The notes under the pieces: generated by a model
Seen by the model: the letters and a program-made list of their open reading frames with translations, nothing else
Database searches by the model: none
Told to the model about the DNA's origin: nothing
In this document: positions 1 through 5,098 of the stretch, piece after piece
Layout: each line of letters starts with the position of its first letter
Position numbering within the stretch: the first letter of the stretch is position 1
Program-made: the position numbers and the translations under genes
DNA from: JACKBJ01 sp964549495
GTDB taxonomy: Bacteria > Chloroflexota > Anaerolineae > Epilineales > Epilineaceae
Assembly (NCBI GenBank): GCA_964549495.1
Contig: CAZJWJ010000155.1
Location: 1-5,098, forward strand
Direction of reading: 5' to 3'
DNA: 5,098 nt

Positions 1-1745
1 GCGCTGTGGGTGGGGAGGGCCAGCCAGGGGAGGTAGGGGCTTGGGGGAGGCGGGGAGAATGGGTGGATGCCGGGCATGCGGGGGGTGAGGCGTTGGAGGC
101 TGGGGTGGCGGGCGTCGCGGCTGAAGAGGAGGAGGCGGTCGGGGCCGAAGGGGTAGGTGGTGGGGGGCGGGAAGCGGGTGGAGAGGTGGGCGGCGATGCG
201 GCCTTCGGGATCCTGGTGGTGGCGTTCGACTTCGGCCAGCCAGATGCGGGGGTGCTGGCGGGCGAGATCGGTCAGGCGGGATTGCCAGCCGGAGGCGGGC
301 AGGGGCTCGGCGGCGCGGTTGGGGAAGGGCAGGACGGGGGGGCGGTCGTGGCCGTCGAGGGGGAGGGTGGGGGAGGCGGTCCAGCCGGCGGATTGCGGGG
401 CGGGGGCGTCCCAAGGGCGGTCGTAGTGGTAGCGGAAGATGGGGTAGCGGTCGCCGGAGCTGAGGAGGACCAGGTCGCCTGGCTCGTATTGGGTCCAGAT
501 GGTCAGGGCCATGCTGGCGTAGTCGTCGGGCAGGCGGCGCGGGGTGTAGTGGTCGGGCAGGCCGGAGAGTTGGGGGAGGATGAGGAGGGCGAGGGCCAGG
601 TGGCCGAGCCGGCGGCGTGGCGAGGTGGAGAGGCGGGCGGTGAGCCAGCCGGCCAGGATCAGGACGGGGGCGGCGAAGGGGAGGTAGTAGCGGGCTTCGA
701 TGTCGGGGGCGTAGAAGAGGGAGCGGGGTTGGGTGGCGGCCCAGATGGCCAGGGGGGGGAGCAGGAGGAAGAGGAGGAGGGTGGGGGCTCCGATCCACTG
801 GGCGGCGGATCGGGAAGGGGGCGAAGGTGAGGGAGATGGGGTGGGGCGGAAGCGGTAGAGGAGGAGCAGGAGGGCGGTGGTCAGGAAGGTGAGCCAGAAG
901 AGGAGGGTGGCGGGGCGGTCGAGGGCCAGGTCGGTGGAGCGGCCGGTGGCCAGGAGGGTGGCGCCCAGCTCGAGGACGAAGCTGGGGGCGGCGGGGGCTT
1001 CGATGGAGGACCAGGACTGCATGCGGTCCGAGGCCAGCTGCCACCAGGGGAGGAAGAGGAGGACGAGGAGGACCTGCGTGGCCAGCCAGTGGAGGTAGTG
1101 CAGGGGGGCGAGCTGGCGGCGGATCGCGGCCCAGAGCATGGCCAGGTTGAGGGCGGCGATGCCCACGCCGCAGAGGTAGACGGTGTGGACGGCGGCCAGG
1201 GTGGAGAGGAGGTAGGCCGCCAGCCAGCGGAGGGCGGGGGGGCGGGGAGGATGGGATGGGGCACCGGGAGAGACCAGGGCGAACCAGCGGATGGCGGCGA
1301 GGGTGGCGGCCAGGAGGCAGAGGGCGGCCAGCATGTACATGCGCAGCTCGGTCGACCACCAGACGAAGAGGGGCGAGAGGGCCAACAGCAGGCCCGAATG
1401 GAGGGCGGCGCGGCGGCCGCCGAGCTGGCGGGCCAGGGCCATGCCGATGGCGACCAGCAGGATGCCGCAGAGCAGGACCGAGAAGCGCAATGCGTAGGGG
1501 CTCTGGCCGGCGCTTCGGATCCAGGGCCAGAGGCTCCAGAAGAAGAGCGGCGGGTGGACGTCGCCGGCCGTCCAGAGCGTGGTCTCCCAAAAGGGCTTGC
1601 GCACCGCCCAGGCGGCCAGGCCCTCGTCCCACCAGATGGGCTTCTCGCCCAGGCGCCAGGCCCGCAGCGAAAAGGCCAGGATCAGGATGAAGGAGGGGGT
1701 GACCGTGGCCAGCCGGCGGAGGCGAGACCCGGGACCGGTTGGCAT
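1..1745 (-). CDS. GT-C fold glycosyltransferase, family 39/PMT_2-like, partial (3' end outside window)
   Basis: Reading the minus strand from the ATG at 1745-1743 gives 581 open codons to the window edge with no stop. The protein probably transfers a sugar from a polyprenyl-phosphate donor to an acceptor on the outer face of the cytoplasmic membrane. Evidence is a hydrophobic N-terminal segment (about 15-30) followed by WWDEG (D40, E41), the first-loop acidic motif of PMT/ArnT-type GT-C enzymes, then DVHPPLFF (D62, H64), STELRMYML (E133, R135, Y137) and EARYYLPF near 350. There are roughly ten or eleven hydrophobic segments up to about residue 391. A more hydrophilic tail (about 396-581) is probably extracytoplasmic. 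The start lies 19 bases after the hydrolase stop, with a weak GAGAG Shine-Dalgarno four bases upstream, so it is probably translated from the same transcript. Donor and acceptor cannot be read from sequence. The 3' two thirds is very rich in C-ending codons, which makes the plus strand strongly G-rich. Confidence 0.88.
   Translation of the reverse strand, partial: MPTGPGSRLRRLATVTPSFILILAFSLRAWRLGEKPIWWDEGLAAWAVRKPFWETTLWTAGDVHPPLFFWSLWPWIRSAGQSPYALRFSVLLCGILLVAIGMALARQLGGRRAALHSGLLLALSPLFVWWSTELRMYMLAALCLLAATLAAIRWFALVSPGAPSHPPRPPALRWLAAYLLSTLAAVHTVYLCGVGIAALNLAMLWAAIRRQLAPLHYLHWLATQVLLVLLFLPWWQLASDRMQSWSSIEAPAAPSFVLELGATLLATGRSTDLALDRPATLLFWLTFLTTALLLLLYRFRPTPSPSPSPPSRSAAQWIGAPTLLLFLLLPPLAIWAATQPRSLFYAPDIEARYYLPFAAPVLILAGWLTARLSTSPRRRLGHLALALLILPQLSGLPDHYTPRRLPDDYASMALTIWTQYEPGDLVLLSSGDRYPIFRYHYDRPWDAPAPQSAGWTASPTLPLDGHDRPPVLPFPNRAAEPLPASGWQSRLTDLARQHPRIWLAEVERHHQDPEGRIAAHLSTRFPPPTTYPFGPDRLLLFSRDARHPSLQRLTPRMPGIHPFSPPPPSPYLPWLALPTHS
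8..55 (+). other. G-run cluster, two overlapping G-quadruplex-type motifs
   Basis: Seven runs of three or more G lie on the plus strand between 8 and 55 (8-10, 12-15, 17-19, 27-30, 36-39, 43-47, 52-55). Two overlapping sets, 8-30 (loops of 1, 1 and 7 bases) and 27-55 (loops of 5, 3 and 4), meet the usual G3+N1-7 rule. The cluster lies inside the glycosyltransferase gene on its template strand, so the mRNA would be C-rich here. It corresponds to a Pro-rich stretch of the protein around residues 564-578. It may be only a by-product of CCC/CTC codon choice. Confidence 0.45.
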
Positions 1746-1764
1746 GAAGCTCTCTGCGCTGCGC

Positions 1765-3675
1765 TCAGGCATCGCCGATGGGTTCGGGCTCGGCGACGGG
1801 CTCGGCGGGCGCGGATTCCGGCGGAGGGTCCGAGTCGGGTGCCGGGCCGCTGGCGCGACGGCGGCGACGGCGGCGGAGCAGGTAGAGCCAGAGGACGGCC
1901 AGGAGGATGAGGGGGATGACGAGGTAGCGCATGAGGGCCGACACGAGGGGGGCCAGGGGGGAGGGCGGGTCGGGGGCGAAGATGCGGATCTCGTCGATCC
2001 AGGCCTCGCCGGCATCCACGCGCAGGATGACCACGTGCTCGCCCGGATCCAGGTCGCGCCGGCCGAAGGCCAGGCGGTCACCGCGCTGCTCGGGCTGCAG
2101 CTGCTCGTAGCCGCCGTCGACCACCACGAAGAGCTCGGGGGCCGGCGACTCGGTTTGGCTCAGCTCGACCTCGACGTCCTCGGGCGCGCTGGCGGTCGAG
2201 CGAGCGGTGGGCGAGGACTCGGTGGTTGCGGCCGGGAGGGCGCCTTCCGGGGCCGGCGGCGGCAGGAAGTCGATCTCGAAGCCGGTGCCCACGAAGGCCA
2301 GCTGCAGCTCGGCCGATTCGGTGCCGATGCGCTGCTCGACGGGGCCATCGCGCGGATGGTCGCGCCAGGGACCGGTATAGGTCAGCGCGTGGTGGACCGG
2401 GTCGTGCCGGCCGCGGCGCAAGACGGCCGGCCGGTTGGCCAGCTCGGACAGCGCGCGGTAGGTGGGCAGCTGCGTCCAATTGGGCTCGACGATGCGGAAG
2501 TAGCCCTCGGGCCGGGTATGCCATTCGTAGCTGGGCCGGCGGAAGAACCACAGGAAGGCCGGCCCGATCCAGGGCCATTCGGTGGCGATGCGCTCGTAGG
2601 CGCGGACCGTGTACTCCGCGCGCTTGGCTTCGCTGACCCGGCCGTAGGGCGCGTCCATGGCCTCCGGCGGGCTGTCCCAGCCGAACTCGGTGATCCAGAC
2701 CGGCTTGTGGGCGTCGCCCCGGGCCACCATGATGTCGCGGACCAGGAGGGGCCGGACGAAGTTGGTCCGGTTCTCGCTCACCCGGTGGTCGTTCGGGCCG
2801 GTCCACAGGCCGAAGGCCTGGGCCGCCAGGACGTCGAAGTCGTCCTGCCAGCCGGCATCGTAGAGCGCCTCCAGGTAGCGCAGATCGTGCATGTTGCGAC
2901 CGCCCGGCTCGGTGGTCGGCGCCAGCGCGGCGCTGACGATGACCACGTCATCACAGGCCTGGCGGGCATGCCGGGCGGCCACGGCCAGGAGCTCGGCATA
3001 GCCGGCCGGGTCCACGTCGGCCTCGCCCCATTCGGGGTAGATGTTGGGTTCGTTCCAGATCTGGTAGTAGCGCAGCCGGCCGCAGTATCGCCCGACCACC
3101 TCGGCCACGAAGCGGCCGTAGTCCTCCAGGTCGTCCGGCGGTCCCTTCTGGGCGCCGGCCGCCTCGGGATCGGCATAGGCCCAGGCCGGCGGATCGTCCA
3201 GGCGCACCAACAGCTGCACCTGGTGGTCGGTGGCCATGTCGACGATGCGATCGTACTTGGCCCAGGCCGAGATGCCCGGCCCATTCCGTCGATCCTCGAA
3301 GTCGCCGCGCCCGTGGATCTCGATGTCCTCCCAGGGAAAGTGCTGGCGCGCCCAGCGGATGCCCCCGTCGCGCATCATGGCCAGGCTCCGGCGCACGTTC
3401 TCCGGATCGGGCTCCAGCTGCAGGAAGGTGTTGGCCCCGTAGGGGATGGGGTCGTGGTGGTCCTGCACCGCCTCGGGCGCCAGATCGGGATCCGGACCCG
3501 TCAGCGAGAGTTGGATCAAGGCGCCCAGGCCCTTGATGCCCTCCCAGAGGTCCTCCTCGCCGGTCACGGAGGCCAGGTAGTCGCGGACCTCGGATCGCCG
3601 CAGCAGCAGGCTGCCGCCCGCCAGCAGGAGCAGGAGGAAGAGGAGGATGGGCAAGGCGCGGCGCTTGGAGATCAT
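1765..3675 (-). CDS. Membrane-tethered clan GH-A glycoside hydrolase (GH39/GH5-like) with beta-sandwich domain
   Basis: A 636-residue retaining glycosidase, predicted to act outside the cytoplasmic membrane on an unknown polysaccharide or oligosaccharide. Residues 7-25 form a hydrophobic N-terminal anchor after KRR, with no signal-peptidase site apparent. The TIM barrel spans about 78-415. YYQIWNEPN (E209) is the expected acid/base and WITEFGWDS (E330) the expected nucleophile; their spacing of 121 residues is normal for clan GH-A. Residues 428-567 resemble a beta-sandwich carbohydrate-binding-like domain (YTGPW, FVGTGFEIDF, VVVDGGY, DPGEHVVILRV), interrupted by a Pro/Ser/Thr/Ala-rich insert at 471-505. 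A second transmembrane segment (about 576-600) is followed by seven arginines (601-607) and a Pro/Glu/Ala-rich tail. The positive-inside rule puts both termini in the cytoplasm. The start is supported by GAGGA five bases upstream. It follows the small membrane protein gene by 28 bases and precedes the GT-C gene by 19. PslG of Pseudomonas is a functional parallel (membrane-associated GH39 in an exopolysaccharide locus), but orthology is not claimed. Confidence 0.9.
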   Translation of the reverse strand: MISKRRALPILLFLLLLLAGGSLLLRRSEVRDYLASVTGEEDLWEGIKGLGALIQLSLTGPDPDLAPEAVQDHHDPIPYGANTFLQLEPDPENVRRSLAMMRDGGIRWARQHFPWEDIEIHGRGDFEDRRNGPGISAWAKYDRIVDMATDHQVQLLVRLDDPPAWAYADPEAAGAQKGPPDDLEDYGRFVAEVVGRYCGRLRYYQIWNEPNIYPEWGEADVDPAGYAELLAVAARHARQACDDVVIVSAALAPTTEPGGRNMHDLRYLEALYDAGWQDDFDVLAAQAFGLWTGPNDHRVSENRTNFVRPLLVRDIMVARGDAHKPVWITEFGWDSPPEAMDAPYGRVSEAKRAEYTVRAYERIATEWPWIGPAFLWFFRRPSYEWHTRPEGYFRIVEPNWTQLPTYRALSELANRPAVLRRGRHDPVHHALTYTGPWRDHPRDGPVEQRIGTESAELQLAFVGTGFEIDFLPPPAPEGALPAATTESSPTARSTASAPEDVEVELSQTESPAPELFVVVDGGYEQLQPEQRGDRLAFGRRDLDPGEHVVILRVDAGEAWIDEIRIFAPDPPSPLAPLVSALMRYLVIPLILLAVLWLYLLRRRRRRRASGPAPDSDPPPESAPAEPVAEPEPIGDA

Positions 3676-3680
3676 GGTCG

Positions 3681-3685
3681 TCCTC
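3681..3685 (-). promoter_or_regulatory. Ribosome binding site GAGGA for the GH-A hydrolase
   Basis: GAGGA on the minus strand sits five bases before the ATG at 3675-3673. It fixes the hydrolase start and lies inside the 28-base gap after the upstream gene's stop codon, so the hydrolase can be translated independently from a shared mRNA. Confidence 0.6.
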
Positions 3686-3703
3686 GAGCGTGGGGCCGCG
3701 GGC

Positions 3704-4084
3704 TCAGGGCAGGCAGCGCAGGCCGCCGTCGAAGTGGCAGAAGAATAGCGCCACCGGCAGCAGCGATGCGCCGGCCAAGAGCAGCCCGATCAGGCGCGTG
3801 TCGGTGCGCGGCGCCCGCAGCAGGGCCAGGAGGCCCACCGCGAGTACCACGAGATGGGGCAAGAGGCTGGCCAGGTCGATGCCGTCATAGGGCCCGATGT
3901 CGACCGCCCAGACCGGCAGCACCGGCCACCAGTTCAGGCCGATGAGGGCCAGGCAGAGCAGGCCGGCCAGGGCCGACAAGCGCCCCATGCCCGCGCTCCG
4001 GCCAGCCGACAGGCTCATCAGCCCGCCGAGCACGGCCATGTAGATGTACCAACCACAGAGCAGGGTTTGGATGTTTTCGAGCAA
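3704..4084 (-). CDS. Small four-pass membrane protein, function unknown
   Basis: I do not recognise a family. The protein is 126 residues from the TTG at 4084, 128 from the GTG at 4090 or 137 from the ATG at 4117. In 137-residue numbering it has about four hydrophobic segments, at 18-37, 46-70, 84-101 and 108-127. The short connecting loops include NWWP, DIGPYDGID and RAPRTDTR, and there is a cysteine-containing C-terminus (CHFDGGLRC). No catalytic motif is visible. I prefer the TTG start because a perfect AGGAGG (4099-4094) lies nine bases before it. That same AGGAGG is inside the frame if the ATG at 4117 is used, and the ATG has no Shine-Dalgarno and overlaps the predicted promoter. GTG at 4090 is possible but only three bases from AGGAGG. 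It is first in the apparent operon with the hydrolase and the GT-C enzyme. A role as an assembly partner or flippase-like accessory is speculation. Confidence 0.72.
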   Translation of the reverse strand: MLENIQTLLCGWYIYMAVLGGLMSLSAGRSAGMGRLSALAGLLCLALIGLNWWPVLPVWAVDIGPYDGIDLASLLPHLVVLAVGLLALLRAPRTDTRLIGLLLAGASLLPVALFFCHFDGGLRCLP

Positions 4085-4093
4085 GGCCACCGA

Positions 4094-4099
4094 CCTCCT
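4094..4099 (-). promoter_or_regulatory. Consensus Shine-Dalgarno AGGAGG that decides the start of the small membrane protein
   Basis: AGGAGG on the minus strand is nine bases from TTG (4084), three bases from GTG (4090) and downstream of ATG (4117). A consensus site here argues that translation starts inside the longest open frame, most likely at the TTG. Confidence 0.6.
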
Positions 4100-4105
4100 G
4101 TTGGT

Positions 4106-4133
4106 ACGATAGACCATGGCCCCGGGCAGTCAA
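4106..4133 (-). promoter_or_regulatory. Candidate sigma-70-type promoter for the membrane-protein/hydrolase/glycosyltransferase operon
   Basis: On the minus strand TTGACT (4133-4128, five of six to the -35 consensus) and TATCGT (4111-4106, four of six to the -10 consensus, with the key T, A and final T) are separated by 16 bases. Initiation about seven bases downstream would place the transcript start at or just before the AGGAGG near 4100. The leader would be very short, and the ATG at 4117 would be upstream of the mRNA. The elements were read by eye. Confidence 0.45.
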
Positions 4134-4146
4134 GCGAATGCGCTCC

Positions 4147-4158
4147 CGCCGGTCGGCG
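4147..4158. repeat. Short inverted repeat between the divergent promoters
   Basis: CGCCGGTCGGCG has 5-base arms and a 2-base centre. It lies in the 52-base gap between the two predicted -35 elements, where an operator for either promoter would be expected. Such short palindromes occur often by chance in GC-rich DNA, so a regulatory role is only a possibility. Confidence 0.2.
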
Positions 4159-4185
4159 CAACGGGGCCTTCGGCGATGATCTTGT

Positions 4186-4213
4186 TTGGACTCGCGCGCA
4201 CGGTTGCTATACT
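4186..4213 (+). promoter_or_regulatory. Candidate promoter of rpsU
   Basis: TATACT (4208-4213) matches five of six bases of the -10 consensus and stands out as an AT-rich island in GC-rich DNA. TTGGAC (4186-4191), 16 bases upstream, is a weaker -35. The predicted transcript start near 4220 leaves a leader of about 45 bases before the rpsU ATG. Confidence 0.55.
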
Positions 4214-4218
4214 AATAG

Positions 4219-4238
4219 TTCGGCATTCCGACGCCGAA
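4219..4238 (+). promoter_or_regulatory. Small stem-loop in the rpsU leader
   Basis: TTCGGC (4219-4224) and GCCGAA (4233-4238) can pair as a perfect 6-base stem around an 8-base loop. The stem lies between the predicted transcript start and the Shine-Dalgarno sequence and begins almost at the 5' end of the mRNA. It could protect the 5' end or take part in feedback control, but no U-run follows it, so it is not a terminator. Confidence 0.35.
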
Positions 4239-4248
4239 ATCCATTGGG

Positions 4249-4259
4249 AAGGGGGTGAT
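4249..4259 (+). promoter_or_regulatory. Extended Shine-Dalgarno of rpsU
   Basis: AAGGGGGTGAT differs by one base from AAGGAGGTGAT, the full complement of the 16S rRNA 3' tail. The core G-run ends ten bases before the ATG at 4266. It fixes this start over in-frame codons further upstream. The ATG at 4258 is out of frame. Confidence 0.65.
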
Positions 4260-4265
4260 GCATCC

Positions 4266-4484
4266 ATGTCCGTCGATCTGCGATCCGGCGAGAGCTTCGA
4301 GAGCCTGCTGAAGCGCTTCCGCAAGGAAGTCTCCAAGTCGCGCATCTTGAGCACCTACCGCCGCAAGCGATGGTTCACGCCGCCCAGTGAGGAACGGCGC
4401 CTGGCCAAGAAGAAGGCCGAGCGCCGCGTGCGCCGCCGCAAGCTGCGCTCCAAGCGCCGCGCCCAGCGACGCCGCGAGCCCTAG
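4266..4484 (+). CDS. rpsU: 30S ribosomal protein bS21
   Basis: A 72-residue basic protein, close to the 71 residues of the E. coli protein. bS21 sits on the platform of the small ribosomal subunit near the 16S 3' end and helps translation initiation. The N-terminal half matches the family pattern: a short strand (SVDLRSGESF), then LLKRFRKEVSKSRILSTYRRKR (residues 14-35, with the family-typical Lys/Arg and ILS). The C-terminal 32 residues are extremely basic, with 18 Arg or Lys, as expected for an rRNA-binding helix. The frame stays open upstream to 4116, but the promoter and Shine-Dalgarno sequence support 4266. It is a single-gene unit, divergent from the glycan operon and convergent with the GT9 gene, closed by its own terminator. 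Confidence 0.93.
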   Translation: MSVDLRSGESFESLLKRFRKEVSKSRILSTYRRKRWFTPPSEERRLAKKKAERRVRRRKLRSKRRAQRRREP

Positions 4485-4505
4485 GCGAGAAGAGCACGTA
4501 CCCAT

Positions 4506-4540
4506 CGAGGGTCAGTCGAGTTTCGGCTGGCCCTCGTTTC
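4506..4540 (+). terminator. Intrinsic-type terminator of rpsU
   Basis: Bases 4506-4519 pair with 4523-4536 over 14 consecutive positions, two of them G-U wobbles, around a GTT loop. TTTCATGT follows. The stem starts 21 bases after the rpsU stop. The U-run is short, so termination may be incomplete. On the minus strand no U-run follows the stem, so it is unlikely to serve the converging GT9 gene. Confidence 0.75.
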
Positions 4541-4607
4541 ATGTCTCGACAACCTTGTTCCTGACCGCGTGCAGTGGTCGCTAGGATTCACTGCGGCGGT
4601 GCACGAG

Positions 4608-5098
4608 CTACCCGCGAGTGTCCTTCAGACTCGCTTCGATGGCCGACCAGACCGCTTCGACCGTCACGGCCTCGATGGCCCGTGATGCTCGCGCGGTGGC
4701 CAGGTCGCGGACGGGATCGCGATGCAGGGCCGCGTCCCCGAGATCCGAAGCACCGGTCGGATGACGTTCCGGTCGGACCGCCAGTCCGCAACCGGGCAAG
4801 GGGCCGTAGCGCGCCGGGTCGGTGGGGCCGAAGATCTCGACCACGGGCGTGCCCACCGCGGCGGCCAGCTTGCTGATGCCGCTGTCGTTGCCCAGGTAGA
4901 GCCGGCAGCGCTCGACCAGGGCGGCCAGCTCGGCCAGCCCGAGCCGGCCGCAGAGGTCGACGATCTCCTGGCGGCGGACGGCCGGCAGGGCCCGGAGCAG
5001 GCCCTCCACCGGGTCCCGATCCCCCCGGGCGCCCAAGACGAAGACGCGCGCTTCGAATTGGGCCTGCAGGCCTTCGACGACCGCGGCGAAGCGCTCGG
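4608..5098 (-). CDS. GT9 family (heptosyltransferase-like) glycosyltransferase, C-terminal part
   Basis: The visible 162 residues are the C-terminal nucleotide-sugar-binding half of a GT-B enzyme; the frame is open to the window edge, so the start is missing. GT9 proteins, such as WaaC and WaaF, transfer ADP-heptose or a related sugar to LPS core or other surface glycans in the cytoplasm. Evidence is the Rossmann-type opening (ARVFVLGARGDRDPVEGLL), DLCGRLGLAELAALVERC, then YLGNDSGISKLAAAVGTPVVEIFGPTDPARYGP (N70, D71, S72, G73; G90 to P94 in visible numbering), the signature of the family. The family usually has His where K76 stands here. A TTG at 5036 is internal and not the start, because the coding pattern continues upstream. 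It converges on rpsU with 123 bases between the stop codons. If the host lacks LPS, the product would act on another glycan. Confidence 0.88.
   Translation of the reverse strand, partial: ERFAAVVEGLQAQFEARVFVLGARGDRDPVEGLLRALPAVRRQEIVDLCGRLGLAELAALVERCRLYLGNDSGISKLAAAVGTPVVEIFGPTDPARYGPLPGCGLAVRPERHPTGASDLGDAALHRDPVRDLATARASRAIEAVTVEAVWSAIEASLKDTRG

Noticed and set aside
6..830. Long plus-strand open frame rich in Gly and Glu
   Set aside because: It is codon-aligned antisense to the GT-C gene. Its composition is what the reverse of CCC/CTC/GCC codons gives, and it has no recognisable motif.
881..1264. Minus-strand open frame rich in Pro and Ser
   Set aside because: It overlaps the GT-C gene on the same strand in another frame, with low-complexity composition and no start signal.
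758..3647. A 21-base exact repeat at 758-778 and 3627-3647, both in the same codon phase
   Set aside because: Both copies encode Leu/Phe runs of membrane segments with the same preferred codons (CTC, CTG, TTC). Convergent low complexity explains it better than duplication.
1579..3945. Plus-strand open frame of 788 codons
   Set aside because: It lies antisense to the hydrolase and runs into the small membrane protein gene. The minus-strand frame has the catalytic motifs and a Shine-Dalgarno sequence; this one has neither. It is a high-GC shadow.
4116..4265. N-terminal extension of bS21 by 50 residues
   Set aside because: The extension contains the predicted rpsU promoter and would make the protein far longer than its family. 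The Shine-Dalgarno sequence points to 4266.
4212..4505. Minus-strand open frame of 97 codons across rpsU
   Set aside because: It is antisense to a confidently assigned ribosomal protein gene and has no start signal or known motif.
4571..4594. Possible terminator after the GT9 gene (GCAGTG and CACTGC, 12-base loop)
   Set aside because: The stem is only six bases and no U-run follows on the minus strand, so termination there cannot be supported.

Overview
This is a high-GC window (C/G-ending codons throughout) from a free-living bacterium. The bS21-type ribosomal protein and the style of the membrane glycosyltransferase and glycosidase genes suggest an uncultured Chloroflexota-like lineage. 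That placement is weak, because it rests on protein style and not on a marker-gene tree.

Layout, left to right. (1) Positions 1-1745, minus strand: the first 581 codons of a polytopic GT-C (family 39/PMT_2-like) glycosyltransferase; its 3' end lies beyond the left edge. The coding frame is fully open and has the family's acidic and His-Pro-Pro loop motifs. (2) 1765-3675, minus: a 636-residue clan GH-A glycosidase (GH39/GH5-like). It has a transmembrane segment at each end and a beta-sandwich, carbohydrate-binding-like domain between the catalytic barrel and the C-terminal anchor. (3) 3704-4084 (or up to 4117), minus: a small protein of about four transmembrane segments that I do not recognise. 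These three genes have the same orientation with gaps of 28 and 19 bases, so they look like one operon. A candidate sigma-70-type promoter at 4106-4133 precedes them. (4) 4266-4484, plus: rpsU, encoding ribosomal protein bS21. It has its own promoter (4186-4213), a near-consensus Shine-Dalgarno sequence and a strong intrinsic-type hairpin terminator (4506-4540). (5) 4608-5098, minus: the C-terminal part of a GT9 (ADP-heptose:LPS heptosyltransferase-like) glycosyltransferase, converging on rpsU; its 5' end lies beyond the right edge.

How the genes may work together. A lipid-linked-sugar-dependent GT-C enzyme, an extracytoplasmic membrane-tethered glycosidase and a small membrane protein could form a module that builds and trims a surface or exported glycan. 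This is inferred from domains and gene order. The GT9 gene on the other side of rpsU fits a glycan-rich neighbourhood. The window has no tRNA, rRNA, CRISPR array, transposase or attachment site that I can support. No stretch longer than about 300 bases lacks a gene.
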